NCBI GenBank assembly: GCA_023078555.1 | Contig: CM041201.1 | Span: 6,579,172 to 6,643,171 of the forward strand | From: Ulva prolifera | Lineage: Eukaryota; Chlorophyta; Ulvophyceae; Ulvales; Ulvaceae | DNA length: 64,000 bases | Reading direction: 5' to 3' | In this document: in pieces, positions 47,766 to 60,034 of the stretch | Layout of the letters: every line of letters starts with the position of its first letter | Position numbering within the stretch: position 1 is the first letter of the stretch | Translations under genes and position numbers: made by a program | The notes under the pieces: model-generated | Seen by the model: the letters and a program-made list of their open reading frames with translations, nothing else | Told to the model about the DNA's origin: nothing | Databases searched by the model: none

Positions 47766-49560
47766 TTCCGTGCACGCCCACCACGGTGGCGTGTATGTAT
47801 GCATGGCCGTATCCCGTGGACATTGACAACTCCGAAATCCGAGTCGTCCAACTCCGAAATCCGGGACTGGTACCAATCCGGGGTGTGTGCTTGTACTATA
47901 GGCATGCAAGGGTATGCGACAAGGACAAAGTGGGGAAGGCAGGTTACACCTCAGGACCATGTGGGGGTCTTTGTGCGTGCGGGGCGCATGGCGGTGCGCT
48001 TGATGGTGTGTCGGGGGAGCCGTTGCCAGGCTATGGCAGGATGGCTGCAGTGATTTGAAGCAGTTCCACGTACGTGGACAATGTTGATGTGATTGTATTG
48101 CGGTGTATCACTGCGGTTGGCACCTCTGCAAGCTTCGGGTCTCTATGGCGTTGTATGTGATTGAGTGCTGTCCTGCTGCTGCTCCACTGTCTCTTAATGG
48201 TCATATCTACAGGAGGTAGTGCGCGTTTGGATCGGAATGTTCTGCTGTGACGGAACACCGGTCAGATTGCAGCGTCGAGCAGAGGCACATTGCGTCAAGA
48301 TTCACCCAGCAATCCATGCAAGAAGTGCCTCACCGCCTAGTTCCAAGCGTGGCATTACGTACGGGCGCGAACGCTGAAATGTATTGTTACGTCTTCGCAT
48401 GTGCCGGGTGACACAGGATACACCACGTAGAGCTACACGCAGAACGCGACAGCAGATGTTGTTGAACTCCAAGGCTGGTCTATAAACGTCACTGGCGAGG
48501 TCTGGTGCGCCCTCGTCGAGGAGTCCTGGACATGGTGTGCACCGGACATGCTGATTCACTGTCGCGAAACTGGCGCAACCTAAACTGTGGCCCTACCTGA
48601 TGTATGGCCAGATGATTCATTGCCCCGTCTGCTACCCCTTGAAGTGGCGTATAATGTGCCGAGGTGTGCGACGCACGCAGTCATTGCTTGCGAGTGAGAG
48701 CGTGCTGTGTCCACGCCATGAGTCCAACCGCTCGTGAACAGGCGCATCGTCCATGCATGGCAAAGAGCACATTTGTGGACGTATCAACCGAGAGTACATC
48801 TTTGGGTGGCTGGAGTTGCTTGTTGCCGATCAACTCCAGGACCGAGGAGAGCGCGTTGCATCGCTGTGAACACGCTGCGCACTGTGGGTCTCACGCAGTT
48901 CACGTTAGGCTGCCATAATCTCTCGCGATGAAGCAAAGCAGGGATCGTTCCTGTCGTTTGCATTCCAGTATCCTCACCTGATCAGGAACAATGACAGCAC
49001 CGACCTACAAAGCATCCGCTTCAGATTTCCACTCGCGTGAGCTGCATATGTTCTTGCCTGTAGGTTCACATTCGTGTAATCTGCTTCTTTGTGTCTTTCT
49101 CTATTCCAGTGCGCGTCTCATCGTGCCGTACACAGACCTGTGCACAAAGCGGAGCAGAGACAGCTCAGCAGCCACGCAGCCACACCGGTGGTGGGGCCCC
49201 CGGCTACGACAGAAAGCGGCAGACATGGTATTGGTAACAAGTGGTGTTGCATGTGTCGAGGCTGCTTAATGTGTAAAGCTGCAGCAACAGCGGTGCGTCC
49301 GACCCTGTATGGCACACACCCACATAGCAGTATCACAGTCTCTGACAGTTCATTGGCAAGACTGCAGTCACGCTGCTGAGGCCATTATGGGGATGTGATG
49401 CCCAGTTGAGGTCTTGGCTTTGTTAGCAAGCATCTAGCCGAGCGCACAATCGGGGCATTACTCCAAACAGACTTCAGCATCACAAACATCGAAATCACGC
49501 TGCGACCATGTCCACACTCTTCGCGCGCGCCACGCATCCCCCCCCGGCAACAGTCCCACC
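47766..49560. other. No gene recognised; short direct repeat
   Basis: CAACTCCGAAATCCG occurs at 47827 and 47849 (22-bp period). A degenerate type A tail (GACAAGGACAAAGTG) lies at about 47920. The 3' part is the 5' flank of the TPC channel gene. Confidence 0.35.
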
Positions 49561-52500
49561 ATGCAGATCCCGCCCCCCGCCATGGACCCCGGCGACGCCG
49601 ACGTCGAGGCCGCCGACGCCCTCCTCCCGGTGGCCTCCGCCCCTGAGCTCTCCCGCCACGCCCTCGCCGCGTGGATCATCGACGAGACGCTCCGCGGCTG
49701 TCCGCTGCCGCATGACGCCGCCCTCCCGCGCACCACGCGCACCCGCGCCGCATACCTCTTCTTTGAAAACGCCGCTTCCTTCCGCCACGCCGCCGTCCTC
49801 GGCCTCGTACTCCTCTCCTTCTTCGAGCTCCCTGCGTGGTGCTCCGCGACGCGCGGCTGCGTCTCCCCGGACGGCTCCGACCTCTTCCTCTCCGGCATCC
49901 CCTACCTCCCCCCCGTCGCGCAGGCCGCCCTCAACGCCGCCCTCCTCGCCATCCTCATCTTCTTTGTCGCCTATGAGCTGCACGCACTGCGTGGCGCCGC
50001 GATGCACTCCGGCCAGCGCGCGCTGGTGGTGCTGCTCGCGGCGCTTGTCGCGGACGCGGTGTGGGTGGCTGCGTTCTCAGGCTACCCCCCCTTCCGCCCC
50101 GCCCCGTACCTCCGCGCCGCGCTGCCCCTGTTCTACTGGACCGCCCTCCGCGAGTGCACCACAAGCATCGCCGCCGTGATCAATCCCTTCATTGACATCG
50201 TCGTCTTCGTCGGCATCTTCATCGCCGTGTTTGGGTGGGTCGTCACTCTGCTCTTCCACGACGCGCCCCCGGCGCAGCGCTACTTCGGGGACCTCACACG
50301 CGGGCTCTACGCGGCGTTCACGTCCGTGACGACCGCGGACTGGCCGATGCAGATCATGGGCGCGCTGGACGTGAGCCGTGCGAGCGCGCTGCTGTTCCTG
50401 GCGTGCATCATCGTTGGCGTGTTCTTCCTCTTCAACGTGCTGCTCGCGGTCGTGTACAACGCGTACACGGGGAGCATCGAAGACCTCGTGGTCGCAAAAC
50501 TCGCGCGTCGCACCGAGAGCCTCGGGCGCGCGTTTGACGAGCTTGTCGGCGGGGAGGAGGGTGGCGGCAAGTGCGGGCTGGAGGATATCCGCCTCATGTT
50601 TGACGAGCTGCGCCGCAACAAGCAGGCACGGCCCCGCCCTGTATCATGGGCACGCAGTGTTCACCGCAGGCGTGTCGGCAGCTCGGCACAGTTGAGGCCA
50701 CACGACCGTATCCTCAGGATGCACTCAGAGAACTTGACAATATGCTGATTGAGATGCCACGGACCTCGCAATGCAGCGGCATGAACGCAGTGGTCGGGTC
50801 TTCAGAAAGCTGTTCCGCACACGCATCGAGGCATTTGTGTTCAGCCCGCTGTTGCATCTGGAGGCTGCTCGGATGCATGCTGTGGCTACCAGTGTGTGCT
50901 GTGGCTGCAGGCGCTGTCAGACATGGACGACGAGAAGGTGGACCTCATCTTCACGGCCCTCGACGACAACGCCGACGATGAGCTCAGCCGCACCGAGTTC
51001 CTCGACATCGTCGACGTGCTGCGCCTGCGCTTCATCTCGCAGCTCGAGGACATGTCGCCCATGGAGACCTTCTTCCCAGAGTTCCACGCAACTCCCTTCT
51101 GGCAGGTGCGTCCGGCCTTGCACATCGCTCCACGTGGTGTACCCTGCATGGCCCCTAGCCATGAATCTGACAGCGCCACCTCACCGCCAAGCCCTCGGCG
51201 CTGCGCGCCGCTCTCAGCTGAACGAACCCCTCGCTCCAGACGTAGGTGACGCCCCAGTCCTCGAGAGGGATGCCCCGCCAGCGGGAAGCGTCCACGCAAC
51301 ATGTTGGCTCACCTCTTTGCGATTCTACCGTGTGAAGCGATTGCCTCGGGCATGCCGGGCTCGGCATGACGGTGGCACGGCTTGTGTGCAGAGGGCTGCG
51401 GCGTACGCGCGCTCCGAGGCGCTGACGTACCACGTGTGCGTCGCCATGGTCCTCAACGTCGCCGTCGTCGCGTACGAGTCCAGCATGGACCTGCGCAACA
51501 AGGACACCGACGCGAGCCAGCACTTCTTCGCCCGCATCGAGTGCGCCTTCTCCGTCGTCTACATCCTCGAGATGTTCCTCAAACTCGCCAGCTACGGCCC
51601 GGACCGGTACTGGAAGGACACAGGCAACCGGTGCGCTCCCCGCAGCTGCCCCCCCCAGCGCGTCCCTGGCACATCCTGCCGCTGAACGCTCTCGTGTGAC
51701 GGTGATGCGGAGCCTGTGCAGGTTTGACTTTGCGGTGACGTGGCTGCTGCTCGCCGGTGCACTGTACGTGCTGTACCCCTACGCCGACACGAATCCGGAG
51801 CTTGTGCGGTACCTCATCCTGTTGCGCTGCCTGCGCCTCGGCGCCGTGCTGGCCGACCTGCCGCGCTTCCGCAAGCTTGTGAAGGTCTTCTCGGTGCTCT
51901 TCCCGGCGGCCGTGCCGCTGTTCTCATTCTTCTTCCTGTCGCTCTACATCTTTGCGGCGGCGGGCGTCGCGATGTTCGGAGGCCTCATCTACGCCAACGC
52001 CCCAGGCCTCCAGGTGATCCGGACCCCTGCCTCCGCTGTCATGCTCCAATGCGCGATCGCAAAGCGCCACACAACAGCGCTACCTGTGCACGCATGCCCT
52101 CTAGTGCATTGGTCACTACAACACGCTGCAGTACAGCGCATGCAGGACAATTGCTCTGCAGTTTGTAGAACTCCGATCAACTGCTGTTATCAGGCGCTTG
52201 AATGTGTCACACAAAGCAGCCCTATTGTTGGCGTCCGGGGCCTCGCTCAAGTCATGTCACGCGTCAGCATGAGCAGCGTCAGAAGCTGTCCATGTTGGCT
52301 GGGGACACGCCGCAAACAGTGCCGTAGCAGAGGAGTGTCGACTTTGACTGCACTGACTGTCAGCCACCACTTGTTACGTAGCACGGGGGCCACGACCAAG
52401 TCGGGTGTGCAGGTGAAAAACAATCCGCTCGTAGACGCGTACGTCGGGAACGACTATTGGACGCTCAACTTCAACGACATGGCGTCAGGGTGGTATGTGC

Positions 52501-52829
52501 TCTTCTCCGCCGTCATCGTGTCGTACCTCACCGAGATCGCGGAGGCCGTGGCGGGGACCAGTGCGTGGGGCCACTGGACCAAGTGGTTCTTCATCGCGCA
52601 CTTCGTCGTCAACTCGCTCATCGTCGCAAACTGCGTCCTCGCGTTTGTTGTGGACCTGTTCATCATGGAGGACGAGCAAGATGATGGAGACTACCTGGAG
52701 CTGGAGGAGCGCTACGGCGCAAAGCGTATCAAGGTTCATCGCACAAAGGCGACCGCGGACGAAATATATGCATCGATGTTCCGGGACAGAGTGGAGCAGA
52801 TCATGCGGGCTGAAGCGGCCACGCCCTAG
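49561..52829 (+). CDS. TPC1: Two-pore cation channel, TPC1-like, with EF-hand
   Basis: Five exons: 49561-50625, 50911-51105, 51392-51630, 51722-52013, 52413-52829, giving 735 aa, the size of plant TPC1 (733 aa in Arabidopsis). Phases 0, 0, 2, 0 match. Exon 1 holds domain I: six spans, with a pore segment containing TTADWP (about 257-262) and a final span running into a long helix. Exon 2 holds an EF-hand loop DDNADDELSRTE (about 373-384) with D/N/D/E ligands, as in the linker of plant TPC1. Exons 3-5 hold domain II: EMFLKLASYG, GNRFDFAVTW, an Arg-bearing S4 (LLRCLRLGAVLADLPRFRK) and the second pore near WYVLFSAVIVSYL. The family gives vacuolar or endolysosomal, voltage- and Ca2+-gated cation currents. 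The first intron has a GC donor (CAG then GCACGG). Start could also be the Met at 49582. The gene opposes the flanking MscS copies. Confidence 0.88.
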
Positions 52830-54363
52830 CCCGCACCGCCTCGCAGCGGACAGGCCCCCAAACCCCTGCCCAGACCACCACGCTCTGATGCTGCACCTGA
52901 GGACGCCGACGTCCACATGCCACTTGGGCATTGCTGGCCATAGCCTCTCCCATTGGCTGAGTGGCTGCTTGGTGCCTGGTGGAATTGTGGTCTCAGTGGC
53001 TGCAGTTTAGCCTCGATGAGCATGTGCGCGTAGCGGGCGCGCTGGCATAGCCTCATGTAGTACTTCAGAGTGAATCGGGCTCATGCTCGGCAGACGCCTG
53101 ACGGCATGTATGCTGCACCAGCTTTGCGGCGGAGTCTGTCTGAATCGGTGTCCTGGGACCGTGGGGCGGGGGAGGAGGCGGTGTCAGAGATACTTTACAC
53201 GCAGACGTGGGGGTGAGTATACTTGTTGCCGTGAGCGGGTTTGTGTGCGTTGTTTTGTGGTTGAGTGGGTGGCTGTTTTGCCTGCGTGGTTGACTGTGCA
53301 TGTGTGGGACGCACAATTACCGTCTGTTTTTGGGCTGTATGCGCCTCGAGACGTTTGAAATGCCATGTGCCTGGCTGTCTTTGTCCCTGCAGCACACACT
53401 GATTCTAGAGCTGTGTGCGACAATCGATGATAGTGACCACAGTCTGTGCCATCAGCGGCTATTTCCAGGGAGCCTCACTGCAGGCCCAACTTCTAAACAG
53501 CAGCTCCTGCGACGCGGGCCAAACCCAGTGATTGCAGAGGCGCTGAATGCATTCGCCACCAGGAGCACTGTGCCGACAGGAACACTCCCCCGATGCCATG
53601 CGAGTTGAGGAGGGCACTAGCGGAGGCGAACCCCCAAAATGGCACAATGAACACTGAGCAGCCGCGTAACTGTAGATGCACATCTGCGGAGTCCACACAG
53701 CTAGCATACCGTGTGTGACAGAACCGTGAGTGGACACAGACGCACACAGCAAAACAATGTCTTCCGGATCAATAGTCACACACACAGCAGCAGCACACAC
53801 GCCTCAGTCTGGCTAGCATGCCGTCATCAGCCTAGTGGCCAGCGCCGTTCAACATCAGTCACGTGTGATGATGGCCCCTCCAGGCGAGACTCCTGCAGGA
53901 TGCGGTGAGGCAGCACCTTGGTCCCGCTGTCCCTTGTGGACTTGCATGAATTCAGCATCGACATTTGGGTGATCAGGCCGCATATACACATGATTATGCT
54001 CCGTATGCTCTGTCTCCTGCAACAAATGACCAGCACCGCAGAAAGCATGTTTGAAAATGGCTACCTGTAATATGCAAGGATTAGTGCTAAGGAATTCTAG
54101 ATTGTCTGCTGTTTTGTTCTCCTGTTTGAGTCATCATCTAGACTCAGTCAACGGCGTTTCTGCCTGACTCATTGGTCTATAGTTTGCTGCAGTCACATTG
54201 CCACTTGCCCCATCCATCAGCTCGTCATTTCCACAACACGAACATATGTCCCATCATCGACCTACATGAACACTTGGTTGCATCCCCAGGCACTAACGTA
54301 GCTGCACTTCCCCTCGCGGTGCTTCCATTTTTCCCCCCTTTTTTGTCCCAATGCACCCCACGG
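52830..54363. other. Intergenic region between convergent TPC and MscS copy 4 genes
   Basis: No gene is seen. It holds a degenerate type A retroposon tail at 53210-53398. Confidence 0.35.
53210..53398 (+). mobile_element. Degenerate type A retroposon tail
   Basis: A TG-rich stretch ends GGCTGTCTTTGTCCCTGCAG followed by CACACAC, resembling the GCTGCCTTTGTCCTTGTAAC ending of intact copies. The TGTAA signal is lost. Confidence 0.4.
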
Positions 54364-57300
54364 TCACGTTTGCTCGAGCAGGGCAGCCCCTGCAGCCACC
54401 CTGACGACGTCCAAGCCCTCCGGGGGGTCCCCCGCGCCGCCACCTGTCGCTCCAGACGGCGCCTGCCCGCCGCCGTCGCCGCGGATGGACAAGTCCAGGC
54501 CGGAGCTGCACTGGACACCGAGATCGGTGAAGGCTCTGGCGACAGCGTCATACATGTACGTCTTTCCAATCCGCGTCTTCAGCTGATCCACCCCTGCACC
54601 ACTCCCGACTCCGTCAGAAACCACAACGCATGGCCCTATACGGCCCACATGGACTCGCTTGCAGTGGAAGCAGGTACAATCTACACATCAGTGGAGCAGG
54701 TGCAGGAGGCTGCTGTATGGCCGGGACTCCTCCCTGCAGGGACGTAGCTGCGTAAGAGGGGGCAGGGAGGGGGCGGACCGTTTGTTTTGTGGTCAAACGA
54801 GATGGACAGCCGCAGCTTGTCGCCGGACGACGCAGACCACCAGATGCTGTAGGTGCCGTGGTACAGCCGAGGGTGCGCCCGAATGCACGCCTGCACGTAG
54901 TGCGCCACGCCCTCCAGCTTGTCGTGCGGCGTGCCGCGGTCCACCTCGAACTGCAGCTCCTCCTGTAGCTTGCCGGAGCGGGAGATGTTGTGGACCTGCT
55001 TGCTGCGCATCGCCGCCGTCGTGACGGTCACCGCGGCGCCGTCGCCCCGCAGCAGCTCGATGCTGAGCAGGGTGATGCGGCTGACGGTGTAGCGCGTGCC
55101 GTCGCAGACGATCGCGTCGCTGGGGGCGAAGGGTTGCACAGAGAAGAGATAGATCGCATTCTCAAACAGCTGCAAGCGCACGCCACGTCAGCTCTCATGC
55201 AGACGACTGAGACACAGCTTCGGGGTGCACTTGTGTCACGTGGTGCAACGTAGTGCTGACTCCTTGAATTTCGCAAACGTTGTGCGCAGGGCTCTATCAC
55301 CCGCCTCAGTGGCACGCGTGGTTGGGTGATCGTGCTCTGTCAGCAGAGTGCGGGCCTATTGGGCCGAGACGCAGTGGTACTACAGTGGCGTATTTTGGCG
55401 GTGATACAGAGAACAGGACCAGAAGAGTGCTGCTGATGAACGCCAGCGACACCCGGTCTTGTGGCGCCGGCTCTGCTCTGGCGACAAGGCACCCGCCATG
55501 AGGCACACCCCAACTGGCCTGCCTGGGCGCGTTCAGAGGCGCTTCTGGACTCGCACCTCACGAATGGTGTTCGAGAAGATGAAGGAGAAGCTCAGCAGCC
55601 CCGCCGACAGCGCCGTCCACGTGCGCTGCACCGCCCCGGGGTCAAAGATCGCGGCCGCGATGAACACCCACACCACGAGCAGCACGGCCCCGATCGCCTG
55701 CTCCACCTGCCGCACGACCGTGACGTTGCCGGTGAGTGTGCTTGCGAGCACAGAGCGCTCCTGGTACACCCGCTCCGTGCCCTCCATGAACTCTTGCAGC
55801 GTGGATGAGAGGTCGCCGTCGCGGTTGAAGAGGCGCCACGCGTGCGCGTTCTGCAGGCCTGCCGCCTTCTCGGCGTCCTGGATCGCGCGCTCGCTGATCG
55901 TCAGCTCGGCGTCGTTGCGCTTGAGGTTGAAGAACATGAGGTATCCGAGCTGCCGCGCAAACTGCGGGCTCTCGACGCACTCCTGCACCACCATGCCCGC
56001 CAGCATTGGGCCCCTGATGTTTGGGCTAGGTAGACCCGCAAGCTGTGTGCGTTGTCTGAGGAGCGCTGTCCTGGGCTGGAGCATGCCTGCCTCATGCAAA
56101 CTCGCAGACCCTGGTTTGCTCGAGCTACCAGGCGTAGCTTGTGACAAGCTATTTGCGCTGGTGACGGCGTTGTTCCATCATGTCACCTACGTCCGTGTAG
56201 CACCGCGCCGCAGTCTTGCATTGCCCTGGTGCTGCTCATCTGAGCGAAGTGTGGAAGAAGCAAGATGGGTATCCTAACGAGCAGGCTGGACAAAGTCACG
56301 GGCACACAGCCTGGGGTGGTGTGGAGGCTCGTGCAAGGCTGCGGGCGCACCTCGCACTTCTCGTCGCCGCGCAGGGCGACTCGGATGTGGGGCTGCTTCA
56401 CGATGTAGTCCTGCAGGACTCGCACAAGGAACCACACTTTCGTCGTCGGCTCGCCGTGCTGCGACGCCAGCTCCGCTGCCACGTCTTGGGGCGTCCCTGC
56501 ACCACAGCCGTCACATCGCCGCCACATGCAGCCCTGCTCTCCACAGCTCGAATGGACAACAGCCAGCGCAACGACATCCTCTGCATTCCGATGTCCTCGA
56601 GCGTTGCTGCCGCAAACCTAGTGGCTCAATCCGGTCGGTACCCATGATTGAGTCTACTCTGTAGCTGTGGCGTGCCCTTGGGCCTGTTCACGAAGAATCG
56701 ATCTTTGTTGCTGTATTGTAATGCATGCTACTGGACTTCTGGACAAACACACGCTGCTGTTGCCATGCAGAGGCTGCCAGGGCGCAGCGTATGGTAAGGA
56801 GCTGCAATAGGGCCGAGCGAGGCGCACAGGTGGAGGCCAGCCGGGCCATGCGGGTGAGCTGGCAGCCCTCGAGCTGCTCAAACGCCTCTGCTGCCTCCAC
56901 CGCCAGCTCCACCGCTGCGTTCCCAGGCGGCTCCCCTTCATCAGAGGCCTCATCCTCCACCTCCTCCGCCACCTCGAGCTCAGCCGTGAGAGACATCCCC
57001 CGTGCCCCCGCCTCTAGTCCACTGCCCTCAACGCTTGCGGCAGCCTGCGGGCATGTGCACACCATCTCCCACAGCGAGCACGGGCAGAGCTACAAGGTTG
57101 CAGGTAGAGATGCAAGGCTCACACCAGCTGCAGAAAGATTGTGAGCGGCTGCAGGGGTTTTTTATTCATCAGCACGGGCAGTGTGGAGGTGGGGGGGGGT
57201 GCGGACCGCCTGCTCGAGCTGCTCTGGTGTCACGTGGGGCGGCGGTGGGGGGATCGCCACGAGTGCGTCTGCGATGTTGACGTCCTCCGAGGAGGCTGCA

Positions 57301-60034
57301 CTCACTGCGCCGCCTGCGGAGGGGGCCTTCCTCGCATCGGAGCCGTTGTCGGCGTTGATGCTATCTGCCAGGACTGCCGCCAGCCGTGCCCGCACCGCCG
57401 CGGCCCTGCACGCCACCACAGGCCCTTGCTGGTGTGACAGTCAGTCTTCCGTTCACAAGCACCTACCCGGGCAGGCAATGACTGCTCCCATCTGTAGATC
57501 TAGAAGGCCAGTGGGCATGCCCTGCAGTGGGCTGGGAGATATGCCCTTGATGCTGTGTGAAATGTGTGACTCCGTGATCGAAACTGTGTGGACGCCTATA
57601 TGTACGATTGACAGGTTACGATAATTGTGTTGCCGGGTAGGCTCGGTTCATTCGAGGAGTGCTTCTGAGTGTCAGACTGTGTGCCCTGATTTTGATTGCA
57701 AGTGCCTCGCATCCCAGTGCCGCTGCGACGGGGGATTGCGCCACTCATGGTCACAGCTTCGGGCGCACCTCTCCTGAAGCTTGTTGGCTGCGTCCTCTGT
57801 CCCGGCGTGCGCGCCTCGCTGCGCGATGCTGCGGCACTCGGCGATGAAGCGGGTCAGGAACTTGAGGCCCTCCCAGTGCGCAGCCTGCATGCCCTCCAGG
57901 GCGACGCTCGGCAGCGAGGCCAGCGGCAGGCGGCGCTGCAGGCCGCTCGCCGCCGGACTTGACAGGGCCTTCACGCTGTGCTCTTGCACGAGTGCCCTCT
58001 GCACCGCCCCACCTGTTGGGAGCCTGGCTGCAGTGTGGCCTTTGCAGAGCTTGTGCTCATGCGGCTGGCATGGGACAGGCCTGCAACCCCCTTGGCCAGG
58101 CCATGCCATGGGGGGGAGGGGGGTAGGGGGACATGCATGCTCAAATCACTCAGAAGCATGTCATGCAGGCGCTCACACGCAGCCCTGCGTAGCCGCCAAG
58201 GCAAGGCGGTGCATGCCGGGGGGGATTCAGAGGGGTAGTTGCGTCGCCTCCAGCCGCAGATGCGTTCACGCATGCATGACTGGTGACGCAAGTGGCTACA
58301 GGGGCAACTGAGGCGGGGCGCGCCTGCATTGTCTGGAAGAACTTGTTGTGGTGGAACCGCACGGCGACGTACGAGGAGGCGGTCCGCCGCAGCAGCGACG
58401 CGATCTCAAACAGGAGGTACGCAATGAGCGCGCGCGTCATGTAGTAGTGCACGGTGCGGAACTCGTCCTTCCACACGCGGGCGCCCGCGAGAGCGTTCCA
58501 CTCGTCCGCGTTGCGCGCCCACTTCAGCGGATCGTTCATCAGCAGCCGCCACGCGACGGTCCACAGGATGGCCCGGATGACACCACCCAGCGGGTCATGC
58601 ATGATGAGCACAAGGAAGAGGCCCTGCACGGCAGCAGCTGCATGCTGCGGGCTGACATGCTATGGAATCCCTACGCAATTTGCACACGGCCCGGAGAGGT
58701 GGCTTCTTCCCACATGCACCATGGAGGGCATCGGGTGGGAGGTCCCTAACATGCAGATATGGGAAACGGAAGCATGCAACCTCCAAACGTATACAACAGA
58801 CCCCCTGCACCCCCCTGCGGATCGGTGTTGACACGTCCCTGAACAGAGGCACTGCTGCCACCGTTGACAAAGAATACGTCTGCGATTCATCGCTTTAGTC
58901 ATGGCGGTCGAGGTCAGTCGGAGAAGGCAGGGGGTGAGCGCTGGAGCAGGGCAGGGGGAGGGGGGGGGGGGGGGGCGCACGCCGCCCTCCAGGGCCAGCA
59001 CGGCAGTGCCGATGCCCCAGGCCAGCGCGAAGCCCAGCACGCCCAGCACGGGCCACAGCGCAAAGAAGAGCAGCCAGCGCCACTGCGGTGCGCTGTGCCA
59101 GTCATCGCCGGGCGTCAGGCGGCACACCGTCTCGAGCGCGAGTGTGAGGTTGCTGGGCGGGGTGCCGAATGTCACCATACTCGCGTCGGCCGGGTCTGCA
59201 AACACCCAGCCAGAAGGCGGCCGCGGCGGCTGTGCGGACGCACCGGCCTCGCACCTGTCCCTTCTGCACACACATGCATGTATACTCATTCATTAAATCC
59301 AAAAATTCCGGGTTTAAGGTTGTGAACTAGGGGATTGAGTTGAGCACACAAGCTGGGCGCCCATTTTGCTGGGCAAACTCGCGGCCCATCGCTTTGAAAT
59401 CGGCATATCTACGTCTTCAGAAGGATTTAAATTCAAAAAGTAGGTACGAAGTTCTGCTTGCGAAAGGTGGCCCTGGTCACCGACGTTGAGTCAAGACAAG
59501 GTCCAGACCCGCGCGCATATATTATGAGTACGGGTTCCGGTACCTCCACCTGTCCCGAGCTCATGCAAAACACTGCCTGAGAACGCAGCCGTCCCCAATT
59601 GATTTTTGACACTTACGAATCAAGACAGTTTATGCCTGTGCAGACCGCTTGGCACCAAGGAATCCTTGGCAAGGATACAGCTTCGGACATGCATGGCGGC
59701 GAGCGCGTGAAAATGCGCACCTGTCGTGACTTCGCTGAAGCAGCACTGAAGTGGCGATCATCAGCGACAAGAACGCAAGCATGCAGAGGACGATCCAGCC
59801 CTTGCGCACTGACGATCGCAATAGGATGGATTGGTCGGATTTTTTGGGAATGGGCAGCTTGGACTTCCCCTCGAAAGAGCGGACGGCCTTGTCCACTGCA
59901 GTCAACGTTGCTTCGGCGGTGGATATGTCAACCTTTTCAACAGCGCGACTGGCTTCATCCGGTACAATTGAAGCAGTCGTGAAGAGCGGTGCGGACGGAA
60001 AACTCTTGCCATGGAAAACGTCTGCTGGGGGCAT
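54364..60034 (-). CDS. MscS-family mechanosensitive channel, Msy/MSL type, copy 4
   Basis: Ten exons (5' to 3'): 59721-60034, 58981-59263, 58324-58623, 57769-57998, 57207-57405, 56753-57044, 56351-56496, 55557-55982, 54779-55169, 54364-54593, giving 936 aa with all phases matching. Spans: about 79-100 (exon 1), about 168-195 (exon 2), two in exon 3, then the cytosolic loop, a fifth span (AVLLVVWVFIAAAIF) and the pore span (LLSFSFIFSNTIREV), followed by the MscS beta domain (731-860). The EF-hand loop is NRDGDLSSTLQE (about 641-652), with N in place of D at position 1. The HPFDVGD motif is degenerate (VQPFAPSD). It is closest to copy 3: exon 9 is almost identical over long stretches, pointing to recent duplication or gene conversion. 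The intron after exon 3 has a GC donor (CAG then GCGCGC). The ATG at 60034 gives the N-terminus that aligns with copy 2. Confidence 0.88.

Noticed and set aside
49508-50179. A 223-codon Pro/Ser/Ala-rich frame on the plus strand
   Set aside because: It overlaps the first TPC exon in another frame; its composition is a by-product of GC-rich codons.
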